From Bacteroidota bacterium (GTDB taxonomy: Bacteria > Bacteroidota > Ignavibacteria > Ignavibacteriales > Ignavibacteriaceae), in assembly GCA_022564295.1 (NCBI GenBank), contig JADFLR010000002.1, forward strand, positions 1 through 64,000: a stretch of 64,000 bases of DNA, written 5' to 3'. Position 1 is the first letter of the stretch. Each line of letters opens with the position of its first letter. The notes under the pieces were generated by a model, which was given only the letters and a program-made list of their open reading frames with translations, had not been told where the DNA came from and made no database searches. The position numbers were made by a program, and so were the translations under genes. This document shows, piece after piece, positions 53,140-63,109 of the stretch.

Positions 53140-53400
53140 CAGAATTATCTAAACCCTATTAATCCACGTACCAAAATGAAATGTTTTATTCCGTCAAATG
53201 TAAAACGTGAGACGTCAAACGAGGATTTAAAAGTTTATGATGTTTTAGACAATGAAATTGTTACTCTCGTTAACAAAGAAAAACTTGCCGGAGCTTATGA
53301 AGTTGAATTTGATGCAACGGAATTAACGAGTGGAATTAATTTCTGTCAGTTAATTGCAAAAAAATTTAGAGTACAAAGAAAAATGGTTCTCCTCCGTTAA
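53140..53400 (+). pseudogene. Orphan T9SS sorting domain remnant
   Basis: From a stop at 53137 the frame reads QNYLNPINPRTKMKCFIPSN, then LKVYDVLDNEIVTLVNKEKL, AGAYEVEFDATELTSGI and RKMVLLR. This is a whole type A sorting domain with two changes in its first motif and with no cargo protein attached. A segment reading VKRETSNE looks like a small insertion. It is what remains of a larger secreted protein. Confidence 0.75.
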
Positions 53401-53503
53401 GCACTTCCGCGGATAAATGTTGTTGAAGTAAAATTGCAACTTAATATTTTGTAGAGTATAATTGAGTATTCAAATTTTCTGATATTTTAATGAGAGATGT
53501 TTT

Positions 53504-53776
53504 ATGGGAAAAGGTGATAAAAAATCGAAGAGGGGGAAAATTTTCAGAGGGACCTATGGTAAACGCAGACCAAGAAAATCCAAATCCATTACACTTGCGA
53601 CTCCCGTAAAAGATGGAAAGAAAGAAAATGAGAAAAATATCGATGTTGTAAAACCCGAAGAAGTAAAGACTGAAAAGAAAGTTGCAGAATCAAGCAAAAC
53701 TGAAAAAGTGAAAACGGAAAAGAAAAAAACTACTAAAAAGAAATCCACTAAAAAGGAGACAGATAAAGATAAATAA
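53504..53776 (+). CDS. 30S ribosomal protein bTHX with Lys-rich tail
   Basis: 90 residues. The first 27 ([20 protein letters not shown] and on) match the small bTHX (Thx) protein that sits in the head of the 30S subunit in Thermus and the Bacteroidota group. The usual protein is about 26-40 residues; here a Lys/Glu-rich, probably disordered tail of about 50 residues follows. That tail is an extension not needed for the core fold. Confidence 0.85.
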   Translation: MGKGDKKSKRGKIFRGTYGKRRPRKSKSITLATPVKDGKKENEKNIDVVKPEEVKTEKKVAESSKTEKVKTEKKKTTKKKSTKKETDKDK

Positions 53777-53796
53777 GAAACTCAGATATTAGCGAA

Positions 53797-54063
53797 TCAA
53801 AGATGCTCGTTTACGAAGCGCTTAAAATATTTTTTCAACAATGATTGAAAATGATAATCTCCCATTTCTTCCTTTGGCGAGAATCTTCCATTCTCATATC
53901 CTTTAGATTCCAACCCACTCTGTACTTTTTCGTAAATAAAAATATCCTCTTTCTGTACTTCATTATTAAAAATAATATCTTCTTCAATTCTCCTTAGTGA
54001 TTCGGAAGAAGTGAAGTCATTAAAATAATAATCGAAAATAATCAAAGTATTACTTTTGTTCAT
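53797..54063 (-). CDS. C-terminal fragment of a Rieske oxygenase-like protein
   Basis: 88 residues. IFDYYFNDFTSSESLRRIEE, then QKEDIFIYEKVQSGLESKGY and ENGRFSPKEEMGDYHFQSLL, is like the last 80 residues of choline monooxygenase-type Rieske alpha subunits. The Rieske centre and iron-binding core are missing. The ATG overlaps the stop of the M1 peptidase gene upstream (ATGA), so the fragment is probably still translated. It may be a relic or a small protein with a new role. Confidence 0.7.
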   Translation of the reverse strand: MNKSNTLIIFDYYFNDFTSSESLRRIEEDIIFNNEVQKEDIFIYEKVQSGLESKGYENGRFSPKEEMGDYHFQSLLKKYFKRFVNEHL

Positions 54064-55964
54064 TTTTCAATAATGTAAGTATTCCGTTTGTGATTGATAT
54101 CCGGTATATGTGCATCACCTAACTTTAACTTTTCAATCGTCTTTGTAATTTTTTCTGTTATGATAATTTCATCTTTACCATCAGACCAAACTGAAGCATC
54201 TTTATATATTATGGATTCGGTGCTGTCAGAATAAATAAAAGTTAGTTTGATTGGTATTGGTATGTTTCCTTCTTTTTTAACAGTAACACTTAATTTAATC
54301 CCATCAATTACAACTTTTGTGATTGAAAGATCAGGATAACCAAAATCAATAAACCATGACTTCCAATACCAATTTAGATCTTCACCTGTTCCATCATTAA
54401 ATGAGTAGAAGAAATCGTATGGAATTGGATGCTTTCCGTTCCATCTTTCCATAAAGGTATGTAAGCCCTTTAAAAAAAGTTCATCGCCAAGCATATTTCG
54501 TAAATTTTCATACGCAGCAGCGGGGCGTGAGTAGGCATACATGCGGAAAGTTGCACCTTTTAAATCAGCAGATGGAACAATTAACGGCACATCGCGTTCG
54601 GTTCCTGCATATCGTTGATAACCCAAAATATTTCTTTTTCGCGGATCATAACCCTCAGCCATTCTTTCTTGAAAATCATATGGAAGCATAACTGCCCAGC
54701 CCTCATCCATAAAAGCATATTTGGTTTCATTTATTCCCATATAAAAAGGAAAATACGTATGTGCAATTTCGTGCGATGTAACACCAACTGTTCTTGCAAG
54801 AGAGCGTGCAGAACCGTCATTAATCATCATCGGGTATTCCATTCCGCCGGAACCGTTAAAAATAGTCAACGAGGGAAAAGGAAAAGGTACTGCAGGAATT
54901 TCAAACGAAAAAAATTTAATTGCTTGCTTTGAAATACTGGCAACATCATAAAAATCTTCCGATTCAACTTTATAAGCTGCCTGAATAAAAACTTTTCGCT
55001 CAGTTGAGGAATCTACAACTGTAGTTACAGCATCCCACAAATAATGATCGCTCAAAGCGAAAGCAAAATCGGGGATTTTATTAGCTTTATATTTCCACAC
55101 ATTATGAGATGAAGAGTTATTGAAAATATTTCCTTCATCAAGGTCTTCCTCGGTTACTATCCTTATAACTTCATCAGAGTTATGAGCAGAATTAAATCTC
55201 TCCAATATCTTTTGCGTCAGCAGTTCATCCGGATTTTGCAGAACACCTGTTGACCAAACAGCAAAGGAATTCGGGACTTTAATCTCAACATCAAAATTTG
55301 AGAAGTCGTTATAGAATTCGTGCTGACCGCCGTAATTATTAAGGTCCCAACCATCAATATCATCATACACTGCTACTTGCGGATACCAGTAACCTATGAA
55401 GAATGATGTTGAATCATAAGCTCCCATTCGAATGATAGATATGTGTGGAATAATGAAATCCCACTCAAACGCAAGATCAATATCTGTATGTGGAGGGACC
55501 GGATCATCTAATTTTATAATTAACTTCGTCCCCGTTCTTTTTTTTGTAATGCTGCTGGATGTATCGACTTCTTCTCCGTTTATAGTAATCTTTGAAAGAT
55601 TTACGCCATCATTTAGAGCTTCCTTTTTACCGGAAAAATCTCTTGCGTTTCCAAACTTATAAATGTCCTGGTACAATCTAATAACTAAAGTCTTAAGAGT
55701 ATCGGGACTGTTATTGTGGTAGGTTATGGTTTCTGATCCATAAAGCATTTTATTTTGCGGATCAATCTCCACTTTAATTTTATAATCAGATGAGTTTTGC
55801 CAGTAATTTGGTCCTGGTGTTCCATCATAACTTCGTGTACCGTTTTCGTATGCACTTTTAATGTTTAAGGGCATAAACAAATCATCCTGCCCAAATAAAA
55901 AAGGATGAACAGAAATTATTAAGAAGAGTGTAATTACAAATGAGGATAAGAGACGATGGTGCAT
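54060..55964 (-). CDS. M1-family metallopeptidase, secreted
   Basis: 634 residues with an N-terminal signal (LFLIISVHPFLFG). The M1 pattern has an N-terminal beta domain (GSETITYHNNSPDTLKTLVI), the exopeptidase-like motif GSGGMEYPMMI (in place of GAMEN) and the zinc site VTSHEIAHTYFPFYMG with the third ligand Glu in KYAFMDEGWA. It should cleave peptides from the N-terminus in the periplasm or outside the cell. The gene runs opposite to the preceding genes. Confidence 0.92.
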   Translation of the reverse strand: MHHRLLSSFVITLFLIISVHPFLFGQDDLFMPLNIKSAYENGTRSYDGTPGPNYWQNSSDYKIKVEIDPQNKMLYGSETITYHNNSPDTLKTLVIRLYQDIYKFGNARDFSGKKEALNDGVNLSKITINGEEVDTSSSITKKRTGTKLIIKLDDPVPPHTDIDLAFEWDFIIPHISIIRMGAYDSTSFFIGYWYPQVAVYDDIDGWDLNNYGGQHEFYNDFSNFDVEIKVPNSFAVWSTGVLQNPDELLTQKILERFNSAHNSDEVIRIVTEEDLDEGNIFNNSSSHNVWKYKANKIPDFAFALSDHYLWDAVTTVVDSSTERKVFIQAAYKVESEDFYDVASISKQAIKFFSFEIPAVPFPFPSLTIFNGSGGMEYPMMINDGSARSLARTVGVTSHEIAHTYFPFYMGINETKYAFMDEGWAVMLPYDFQERMAEGYDPRKRNILGYQRYAGTERDVPLIVPSADLKGATFRMYAYSRPAAAYENLRNMLGDELFLKGLHTFMERWNGKHPIPYDFFYSFNDGTGEDLNWYWKSWFIDFGYPDLSITKVVIDGIKLSVTVKKEGNIPIPIKLTFIYSDSTESIIYKDASVWSDGKDEIIITEKITKTIEKLKLGDAHIPDINHKRNTYIIEK

Positions 55965-56035
55965 AATAACTTCCTAGAAAATATGAGATTAATTAAATCT
56001 TGAAAAATTAATTTAACCGCTTGGTTTATTAAAAT

Positions 56036-57058
56036 TTATTCAAATAATGACTTATCATCATTAAACTTTGTTTTGCCAAAACGTTTATACGCGAATGGAG
56101 TTGCCTCTCTTCCTCTCGGCGTTCGCTGAATAAATCCCTGCTGAATTAAAAACGGTTCATAAACTTCTTCAATTGTTCCCGGGTCTTCATTAACTGCAAC
56201 TGCAAGCGTGTTTAAGCCAACAGGTCCGCCGCCGTATTTTTCAATTATTGCAAGAATTATTTCTTTATCCATTTCATCCAAGCCATAATCATCTACATCA
56301 AGAGCAGATAGAGCTTTCCGGGAAATTTCAATATCAATTATTTCTTTTCCATCGAAATCTGCAAAGTCACGGGTTCGTTTTAATAATCTGTTTGCTATTC
56401 TCGGTGTGCCCCGCGCACGCTTTGCAATTTCGTAACCGGCATCCTCATCTATTTTTATATCTAAAATTTTTGAAGAACGTTGAACAATTATTTTCAAATT
56501 ATCAGCAGAATAATAATCCAGTCTAAACCTGATACCAAACCTATCACGTAAAGGTGAAGTTAACATTCCAGCACGGGTTGTTGCACCAATTAGTGTATAT
56601 TTCGGAAGACTGATTTGAACCATCCGTGCACTCGGTCCGCTGTCAATCATTATATCAAGTTTATAATCTTCCATTGCGGAGTAAAGATACTCTTCAACAA
56701 CGGGACTCAAACGATGTATCTCATCAATAAAAAGAACTGATTTTTCTTCAAGATTGGTAAGTATTCCTGCAAGATCGCCGGGTTTTTCCAGCACAGGACC
56801 GGAAGTCACTTTCATCTTAACACCCATTTCGTGTGCAATGATGTGAGCTAAAGTTGTTTTACCCAAACCAGGTGGACCTGTTAATAATGAATGGTCTAAT
56901 GCTTCGCCTCTTTTTTGCGCAGCAGAAATAAAAACATTTAAGTTGTCCGTTATTTTATCCTGCCCAATAAAATCATTAATAAATGAAGGACGAAGGGTTT
57001 GTTCGAATTTTTTCTCTTCTTCGGTTAATTCCGGATTTGTTGCTTCGGTTTTTCTCAT
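56036..57058 (-). CDS. ruvB: Holliday junction branch migration helicase RuvB
   Basis: 340 residues. All RuvB landmarks are present: [19 protein letters not shown], Walker [16 protein letters not shown], Walker [16 protein letters not shown], sensor [18 protein letters not shown] and the C-terminal winged-helix [14 protein letters not shown] with [12 protein letters not shown]. RuvB drives branch migration with RuvA; ruvA and ruvC are not next to it here. Confidence 0.98.
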   Translation of the reverse strand: MRKTEATNPELTEEEKKFEQTLRPSFINDFIGQDKITDNLNVFISAAQKRGEALDHSLLTGPPGLGKTTLAHIIAHEMGVKMKVTSGPVLEKPGDLAGILTNLEEKSVLFIDEIHRLSPVVEEYLYSAMEDYKLDIMIDSGPSARMVQISLPKYTLIGATTRAGMLTSPLRDRFGIRFRLDYYSADNLKIIVQRSSKILDIKIDEDAGYEIAKRARGTPRIANRLLKRTRDFADFDGKEIIDIEISRKALSALDVDDYGLDEMDKEIILAIIEKYGGGPVGLNTLAVAVNEDPGTIEEVYEPFLIQQGFIQRTPRGREATPFAYKRFGKTKFNDDKSLFE

Positions 57059-57113
57059 ATATAATCTTAATCAGTGAATGAACAAATTTAAGAAAATATC
57101 TAATTGTTTACTA

Positions 57114-58208
57114 TCATGTTACAAGCTGCTTATTTTTTATATTGAATTTATCAAAAAGCAGCACCATAAAAATCATCAAACCAAACATTACAAATGCTGA
57201 TATTGTTGCCTGTACACCGTTAAATGTTTTTCCAATCCATCCATATAAACCGGGATTCCATGCACTTCCGTAAAGAATAAGCAGATGCACAACATATATC
57301 ATCAAAGTGTTTCTTCCGATTAATATAATAAGCTTTGGGAGGGAACTTACTTTTAACGATATGTATGAAACAATGGCATTAAGCACCAGTACAAATCCCA
57401 CCCTGAAAAATATTAAACTAGTAGTTGCAGAGTTTACAGCAGTTTCGTTTCCTTTTAATGCCGATACATAATTGATTACCATTGATACGACTATGAATAT
57501 AAAACCGGTTATCAGCAAAGTTAAACTAAACTTAGAAGACTTAAACACAAGGGGATGTTTTGCAAGATAAGCACCAAGCACACCACCGGCAATAACATAT
57601 CCCGCCCAGGGAAAGAATGGAAACAGTGAACCGGTACCTGTATAAAAATATCCTGCTATGGCTTGCGGCAAGTGACTGTTCCAATCAATTTTAAAGAACA
57701 TTGGTGATACTAAAAAGATCAATAATGCAGCTACAGACAAAGCAATATAATCATTCAAATTAAATTTTTCGGATAAGTATAGAAGCGCAAGCAAAGCCAA
57801 TAAACCAAATCCAATTAGTTGCAATACATCAACAGCTAAAAACACTCCCATTGAATAATCCGACACATATGAAAAATCAAATACTGTCCAGGTTGGATAT
57901 CGAATTAGATAACCGAGAAAGATAAGAAGTAATCCCCTCTTAATTCCATTTTTAACTCGTGGGTTTTCGCTAAATGATTTTTGAACAAGACGGAACAGAT
58001 AAGTAAATACTATTCCTGCAGTGAACATAAAAATAGGAGCTGTCACCCCTCGCAAAAAATGCCATATTGCATAGATAAGATTATCAGGATTTCTAAAATT
58101 ATCAGCTAACAGCGTATCGATCGTGTGCCCCTGCACCATTTGAAAAACAGCAAACGTCCGCATTAAGTCAATAAAAATTATTCTATGTTTTTTTTCTTCG
58201 TGTGGCAT
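57114..58208 (-). CDS. DUF1624-type membrane acyltransferase
   Basis: 364 residues from the ATG at 58208 (a TTG at 58226 is the alternative). About ten transmembrane helices are visible. The N-terminus has IIFIDLMRTFAVFQMVQGHT followed by RGVTAPIFMFTAGIVFTYLF, the pattern of heparan-alpha-glucosaminide acetyltransferase/DUF1624 proteins, with the key His in QGHT. Likely moves acyl groups to a sugar or glycan across the inner membrane; the substrate is unknown. Confidence 0.8.
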   Translation of the reverse strand: MPHEEKKHRIIFIDLMRTFAVFQMVQGHTIDTLLADNFRNPDNLIYAIWHFLRGVTAPIFMFTAGIVFTYLFRLVQKSFSENPRVKNGIKRGLLLIFLGYLIRYPTWTVFDFSYVSDYSMGVFLAVDVLQLIGFGLLALLALLYLSEKFNLNDYIALSVAALLIFLVSPMFFKIDWNSHLPQAIAGYFYTGTGSLFPFFPWAGYVIAGGVLGAYLAKHPLVFKSSKFSLTLLITGFIFIVVSMVINYVSALKGNETAVNSATTSLIFFRVGFVLVLNAIVSYISLKVSSLPKLIILIGRNTLMIYVVHLLILYGSAWNPGLYGWIGKTFNGVQATISAFVMFGLMIFMVLLFDKFNIKNKQLVT

Positions 58209-58226
58209 TAAAGATAATTTTTCCAA

Positions 58227-58585
58227 TAAAATTCTAATTTAACCCATTAACTTGAGTAAAATTAAATTAAAAATATATAATAAGCCTTAATTCTATAATG
58301 GCGAGTTCTAAATTATCATTTGTCCTTTCTTTCTACATTACATAATTTTAGGAAATTCCTTTACTATCTGAAGTATTACAAAATTGTAACATAACACGCA
58401 ACTCTTCGAAGCGCCGAAGGCATTCCTTTGGAAGTGGGAAAATATTTTTACTGGCTCGTTTCTTATAACCATTATCTCTTTCCATCAATCACAACCTTCA
58501 ACTAATGCGTGATACTAACTTATGAATGTGTAATTTGCATACTTAATTATTATTTAAAGACTATTATTTATCAGGAAGTGATATT
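58227..58585. other. Intergenic region between divergent genes
   Basis: It separates the minus-strand acyltransferase from the plus-strand helicase, so it should contain both promoters. It also holds an attC-like left arm (58389-58435). Nothing else recognised. Confidence 0.4.
58389..58435 (+). other. Isolated attC-like left arm with a palindrome
   Basis: ACATAACACGCAACTC is close to the attC left arm of the arrays, followed by a Thr-like palindromic insert (CGAAGGCATTCCTTTGG) as in the site at 35951. There is no right arm; it lies 21 kb beyond the last array site. Confidence 0.5.
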
Positions 58586-60313
58586 ATGACTTTTGAAGAG
58601 ATTGGAATTGAATATAAATATATCCGCGCGATTGAAGAGTTAGGATTTAATGATCCTATGCCTGTCCAGGAAAAGGTAATCCCACATTTAATTCAAGAAG
58701 ATTGTGATGATATAATTGCATTAGCACAAACCGGTACCGGTAAAACAGCCGCCTACGGTCTTCCATTAATTCAAAAAACAAATCAATCGGCTAAACATGT
58801 TCAGCATCTTATCCTTTGCCCTACACGTGAACTTTGTTTACAAATTTCGGATGACTTAACCGAATACGCAAAGTACGATAGTAATGTTAAGATAACTGCA
58901 GTGTTCGGTGGTGCAAGCATTGAAAGGCAGATCAGCATTATTAAAAAAGGTGTACATATTATTTCAGCAACACCGGGCAGACTACTTGACCTCATTAAAA
59001 GAAGAGTGGTAAAGATCTCGAAAATAAAATCAGTTGTACTTGATGAAGCTGACGAAATGCTTAACATGGGTTTTAGAGATGAACTTGAAGCAATACTTAA
59101 AGAAACACCGGAAGATAAAAACACTTTACTTTTCTCCGCTACCATGCCGAATGAAGTTCGTAAAATGGCTGACCAGTTTATGAAAAACCCGGTCGAAATT
59201 ACTATCGGTAAAAAAAATGTTGGTGCCGAAAATGTTAACCATGTAAGCTATATGGTCCATGCACGCGACAGGTATTTAGCATTAAAAAGAATTGCAGACT
59301 ATTACCCTGAGATTTACGGAATAATCTTTTGCCGAACCAGGAGAGAAACTCAGGAAGTTGCTGATAAATTAATTCAGGACGGATACAATGCGGATTCACT
59401 TCACGGTGAATTGTCCCAACCGCAAAGGGATAAAGTGATGGCGAAGTTTCGTATAGGTCATTTAAAACTGCTTGTCGCCACCGATGTTGCAGCACGCGGG
59501 CTTGATGTGGAAAATCTCACTCATATTATCAATTATAATTTGCCTGATGAATTGGATGTGTATACTCATAGAAGCGGAAGGACCGGAAGAGCGGGACGAA
59601 GCGGTACTTCAATTGTAATTGCCAATCTGAAGGAAAAGCATAAGCTTCAAATGATTGAAAAAAAGATCAATAAAAAGTTTGATTTCAAACCCGTACCGCT
59701 TGGCAAAGATATTTGTGAAAAACAGCTATTGCATTTAGTAGACAAAATGGAAAAAGTTGAAGTGGATAATGAAAAAATTGATTCTTTCCTTCCGGTTATT
59801 ATGCATAAGCTTGAATGGCTTGACCGTGAAGAGTTGATCAAAAAATTCGTATCCGTTGAGTTTAACAGATTTCTTGACTACTACAAAAACACTCCCGACT
59901 TAAACGTGCCGGAAAGCTCAGGAAAACGTAACAAACAAAAAAGAACATCCGGTATACGTGATGCCGATAGATTCACCCGTTTTTTTATTAATTTAGGAAA
60001 AACGGACGACCTTAGACCGGTTAATGTTATCGGGATGATAAATGACTACACAAATATTCGCGACATAGAAATTGGTGCGATCGAAATTCTGAAAAACTTT
60101 TCCTTCTTTGAAGCCGATAATTTATATACCGGAGAGATATTGAAAGGATTTAAAGGAAGAGAGTTTAAGAAACGTAAAATTAATCTTGAAATTGCTGAGG
60201 GTAAAAAGAAAAAGGGGGAAATTGATTCCGGAAGAAATAAAAAGAGAGACAGTTACAAGAGAAAATCAGTAGGTCGGAAAACTGAACGAAAGAGAAGAAG
60301 AAAAGAATTCTAA
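58586..60313 (+). CDS. DEAD-box RNA helicase
   Basis: 575 residues. The motifs are Q (GFNDPMPVQEKVIPHL), I (AQTGTGKTAAYGLP), Ia (PTRELCLQ), II (VLDEADEMLNMGFRDE), III (LLFSATMP), V (LVATDVAARGLDVENL) and VI (YTHRSGRTGRAGRSG). The region near residue 450-530 is DbpA-like (RFTRFFINLGKTDDLRPVNV), an RNA-binding domain as in DeaD/CsdA, and the tail is very basic. Likely helps ribosome assembly or cold adaptation. Confidence 0.95.
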   Translation: MTFEEIGIEYKYIRAIEELGFNDPMPVQEKVIPHLIQEDCDDIIALAQTGTGKTAAYGLPLIQKTNQSAKHVQHLILCPTRELCLQISDDLTEYAKYDSNVKITAVFGGASIERQISIIKKGVHIISATPGRLLDLIKRRVVKISKIKSVVLDEADEMLNMGFRDELEAILKETPEDKNTLLFSATMPNEVRKMADQFMKNPVEITIGKKNVGAENVNHVSYMVHARDRYLALKRIADYYPEIYGIIFCRTRRETQEVADKLIQDGYNADSLHGELSQPQRDKVMAKFRIGHLKLLVATDVAARGLDVENLTHIINYNLPDELDVYTHRSGRTGRAGRSGTSIVIANLKEKHKLQMIEKKINKKFDFKPVPLGKDICEKQLLHLVDKMEKVEVDNEKIDSFLPVIMHKLEWLDREELIKKFVSVEFNRFLDYYKNTPDLNVPESSGKRNKQKRTSGIRDADRFTRFFINLGKTDDLRPVNVIGMINDYTNIRDIEIGAIEILKNFSFFEADNLYTGEILKGFKGREFKKRKINLEIAEGKKKKGEIDSGRNKKRDSYKRKSVGRKTERKRRRKEF

Positions 60314-60557
60314 TCAGGATGAATCTATTGTTTTTAATTTTGTAAAATAAATTACCGGCACCATATTTAATTATTACCTTTGATTAAATGTAATCCACCC
60401 GGGACAGAGAAGAATAAGTACTGTTTAATAAATCCCCCAAGTACTATTAATGTGATCAAATTAAACCCTCATTGCTATAATTCGTACCGTCTCGGCTTGA
60501 GTATGAATTATGGAATCCTTATGTTCTAATTTAAAATTCCAACGAAAGGAAATTCGC

Positions 60558-61199
60558 ATGAGTGAACAAACTAAAGTAAGACCTAACATCACCCCAAGTC
60601 CAGATGGACCCTATCTAGTAAAAAATCTCGAGAAGTTCGCCAATCAAAACGGACCTATCGAAACAAGGAGTACACTGGCACTCTGTCGATGCGGAGGATC
60701 AGCTAATAAGCCGTTCTGCGATGGGACGCATGCAAAGATCGGATTCTCCTCAGCCAAACTTGAGGGCCGTGTTGAGGACAAGCTGGAAAACTACGAGGGT
60801 GAACAGATCACCATTCACGATAACAGGGGTATATGCGCGCATGCCGGTCGCTGCACCGATGGTCTTCCCTCAGTTTTTCGATTGAAACAAGAGCCATGGA
60901 TCGACCCGAATACTGCGGGATCCGAAGAAATTATTGCCGTGATCGGCAAGTGTCCCTCCGGCGCACTGAGTTATTCAATTGATGGCGTTGAACACCGTGA
61001 CAGGGAAGGCGAGCCAGCCATCTTTGTGGCGCCAAACGGTCCCTATGTTGTATCCGGTGGTCCGGAGCTGCTGGAGACGCCCCGCGGAGAGGGTGCATCA
61101 ACAGAACATTTTACTTTGTGTCGCTGTGGCGGTTCTAAAAACAAACCCTTCTGTGACGGAACCCATTGGCACATTCAATTTAAAGATGACAAGAATTAA
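60558..61199 (+). CDS. CDGSH iron-sulfur protein, double CDGSH with ferredoxin-like middle
   Basis: 213 residues from the ATG at 60558, after GAAAGGAAATTCGC. Two CDGSH zinc-finger-like [2Fe-2S] motifs are seen (LCRCGGSANKPFCDGTH and LCRCGGSKNKPFCDGTH), one at each end, and between them a small Fe-S domain (CAHAGRCTDGLPSVF, then CPSGALSY), the pattern of Fer4_19/DUF1271 proteins. Probably a cytoplasmic redox or cluster-transfer protein. More GC-rich than the rest. Confidence 0.9.
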   Translation: MSEQTKVRPNITPSPDGPYLVKNLEKFANQNGPIETRSTLALCRCGGSANKPFCDGTHAKIGFSSAKLEGRVEDKLENYEGEQITIHDNRGICAHAGRCTDGLPSVFRLKQEPWIDPNTAGSEEIIAVIGKCPSGALSYSIDGVEHRDREGEPAIFVAPNGPYVVSGGPELLETPRGEGASTEHFTLCRCGGSKNKPFCDGTHWHIQFKDDKN

Positions 61200-61229
61200 T
61201 ACAACTTTTTAATTGGAAATTCGATACCA

Positions 61230-61634
61230 TTGATACCAGACTTCCCCACCAGCAATATGGAATTAACTCACATCTTAGTCGTGAGTAATATGAAACAGTC
61301 GCGGCACTTCTACCGGGATGTTCTGGGAGCGACGGTCGTGAGAGAGTATGGCGGCACTTCTTGTGTTCTGAAATTTCAGGGCAGTTGGCTTCTGCTCGTT
61401 ACCAGAGGCGAACCGACCCGTGACAAGCCGACTGTTACCTTCGTACCGCCTCCTGTCCCGGACAAGGTAAGCCATGCCATAACCATCCGTGTACCAGATT
61501 GCCTGGATGCGTACGAGATTCTCAAATCGCGGGGCGCTGAATTTCTGACACCACCGGTTAATTGGAGCTCGGAAATCCGATGTTTCTTCCGCGACCCTGA
61601 TGGCCATTTGCTGGAAATCAGTCAGACGGTCTAA
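61230..61634 (+). CDS. VOC-family (glyoxalase-like) protein
   Basis: 134 residues from a TTG at 61230; the ATG at 61257 (MELTHILVVSN) is an equally good start. One VOC unit: THILVVSNMKQSRHFYRDVL, SHAITIRVPDCLDAYEILKS, and CFFRDPDGHLLEISQ with the metal-binding His and Glu. Such proteins act as lyases, dioxygenases or resistance proteins; substrate unknown. It is 30 bases after the CDGSH gene and 11 before the transporter, so the three are likely co-transcribed. Confidence 0.82.
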   Translation: MIPDFPTSNMELTHILVVSNMKQSRHFYRDVLGATVVREYGGTSCVLKFQGSWLLLVTRGEPTRDKPTVTFVPPPVPDKVSHAITIRVPDCLDAYEILKSRGAEFLTPPVNWSSEIRCFFRDPDGHLLEISQTV

Positions 61635-61645
61635 GAGCGCCGAAT

Positions 61646-62989
61646 ATGAACGCTGAGAGTAAAACTTCCATTCAAAAAGGCGATGTGCCTGAGCAGGTTT
61701 CACTATTTCCCATTCTGCTGGTTAATTTTATCGGCACCCTCGGCTACAGCATCATCCTGCCGTTTTTAATTATCCTGGTCATTCGGTTCGGAGGAGATGA
61801 ATTGATATACGGAATAATGGGGGCAACGTATTCTTTTTTTCAACTCATAGGTGCACCAATATTAGGGAATTGGTCGGATAGGTATGGTCGGAAAAAGATT
61901 CTTTTATTAAGCCAGGTGGGCACATTTTTAGCGTGGATCTTGTTTATTGTCGCCCTAATTATTCCAGACACCGAGCTCTTTCATATGAATACCTCTTCGG
62001 GTAGTTTACTTCTAACCATGCCTTTGGTTATTTTATTTTTGGCAAGAGCGTTAGACGGCATTACGGGCGGCAATGTATCCGTAGCCAATGCCTACCTTGC
62101 TGATGTTACAACTGAGGACGACAGGAAAAAAAATTACGGCAAAATGGCGGCAGCAGCGAACCTTGGTTTTATTATCGGTCCGGCTATGGCAGGTGTGCTA
62201 GGTGCGACAGTATTTGGAGAACTTTTGCCTGTTACGGCAGCCATGATCATATCCCTGATCGCAATTTTTGTTATCGCATTTATCATGCCCGAATCAAACC
62301 CCTGTATTCTATCCAAGCCTGTGGATGCAAAAAGAATCAATAAAATTTTTGGACAGGAGCATAAGGATTGTTATAAAATTGCAGGAGCGGAGAAGGTTAG
62401 CTTTAATAATGTGTTACGGATCAAACACATTCCGTTTATGCTGCTTCTTTACTTTTTAATCTTTCTGGCATTCAATTTCTTCTACGTTGCTTTTCCGGTC
62501 CATGCTGTACAGAGTCTCGGGTGGAACCTGCTAAAACTCGGGTTTTTCTTTTCACTGATGGGTTTGATTTTAGTTTTGGTTGAGGGTTATGTATTGGGCA
62601 AGATTTCCGGGAAATACTCGGATGGCACTCTGACCATCGCCGGGAGTATATTATTGGGGATGAGCTTCTTTCTTTTTACAAGCGAAAATGAAATTCTCAT
62701 TTTTGCTGCTGTGATGTTATTTGCCGGAGGTAATGGTATTATGTGGCCCTCTTTTTTATCGCAGTTATCCAAAGTGGCGGGTCAAAAATATCAGGGAGCA
62801 GTTCAGGGTTTTGCAAGCAGCGCAGGAAGCCTGGCAAGCATAATCGGTTTAATAGCGGGAGGATTTATATACGGTTTGTTGGGGGTAAAAACATTTCTGA
62901 TACCCGGGTTTTTGTTCCTGCTTATTTTTGTCCTTTTATTTCTGTTTTTACTAAATGAAAATGGTGATTTATCTAAGATTGATGATTGA
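61646..62989 (+). CDS. MFS transporter, drug-efflux (TetA-like) type
   Basis: 447 residues with 12 transmembrane helices. The MFS signature G-x-x-x-D-R-x-G-R-K-K is present after the second helix (GNWSDRYGRKKILLLSQVGT), and GITGGNVSVANAYLADVTTE followed by GFIIGPAMAGVLGA is the antiporter motif C of drug-efflux members such as TetA. A proton-driven exporter; substrate unknown. Linked to the VOC gene, which suggests a resistance pair. Confidence 0.88.
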   Translation: MNAESKTSIQKGDVPEQVSLFPILLVNFIGTLGYSIILPFLIILVIRFGGDELIYGIMGATYSFFQLIGAPILGNWSDRYGRKKILLLSQVGTFLAWILFIVALIIPDTELFHMNTSSGSLLLTMPLVILFLARALDGITGGNVSVANAYLADVTTEDDRKKNYGKMAAAANLGFIIGPAMAGVLGATVFGELLPVTAAMIISLIAIFVIAFIMPESNPCILSKPVDAKRINKIFGQEHKDCYKIAGAEKVSFNNVLRIKHIPFMLLLYFLIFLAFNFFYVAFPVHAVQSLGWNLLKLGFFFSLMGLILVLVEGYVLGKISGKYSDGTLTIAGSILLGMSFFLFTSENEILIFAAVMLFAGGNGIMWPSFLSQLSKVAGQKYQGAVQGFASSAGSLASIIGLIAGGFIYGLLGVKTFLIPGFLFLLIFVLLFLFLLNENGDLSKIDD

Positions 62990-63109
62990 GAACATTTTTT
63001 TCAGGCATACTAGCAACTTATATTTAATATTTTCTCAACCTGAATCTGCCGGACTCTACAATCTTCGGTCCAGTCAGTACGCCGTTTGGTTTAATAAGGA
63101 AATTGGCAA

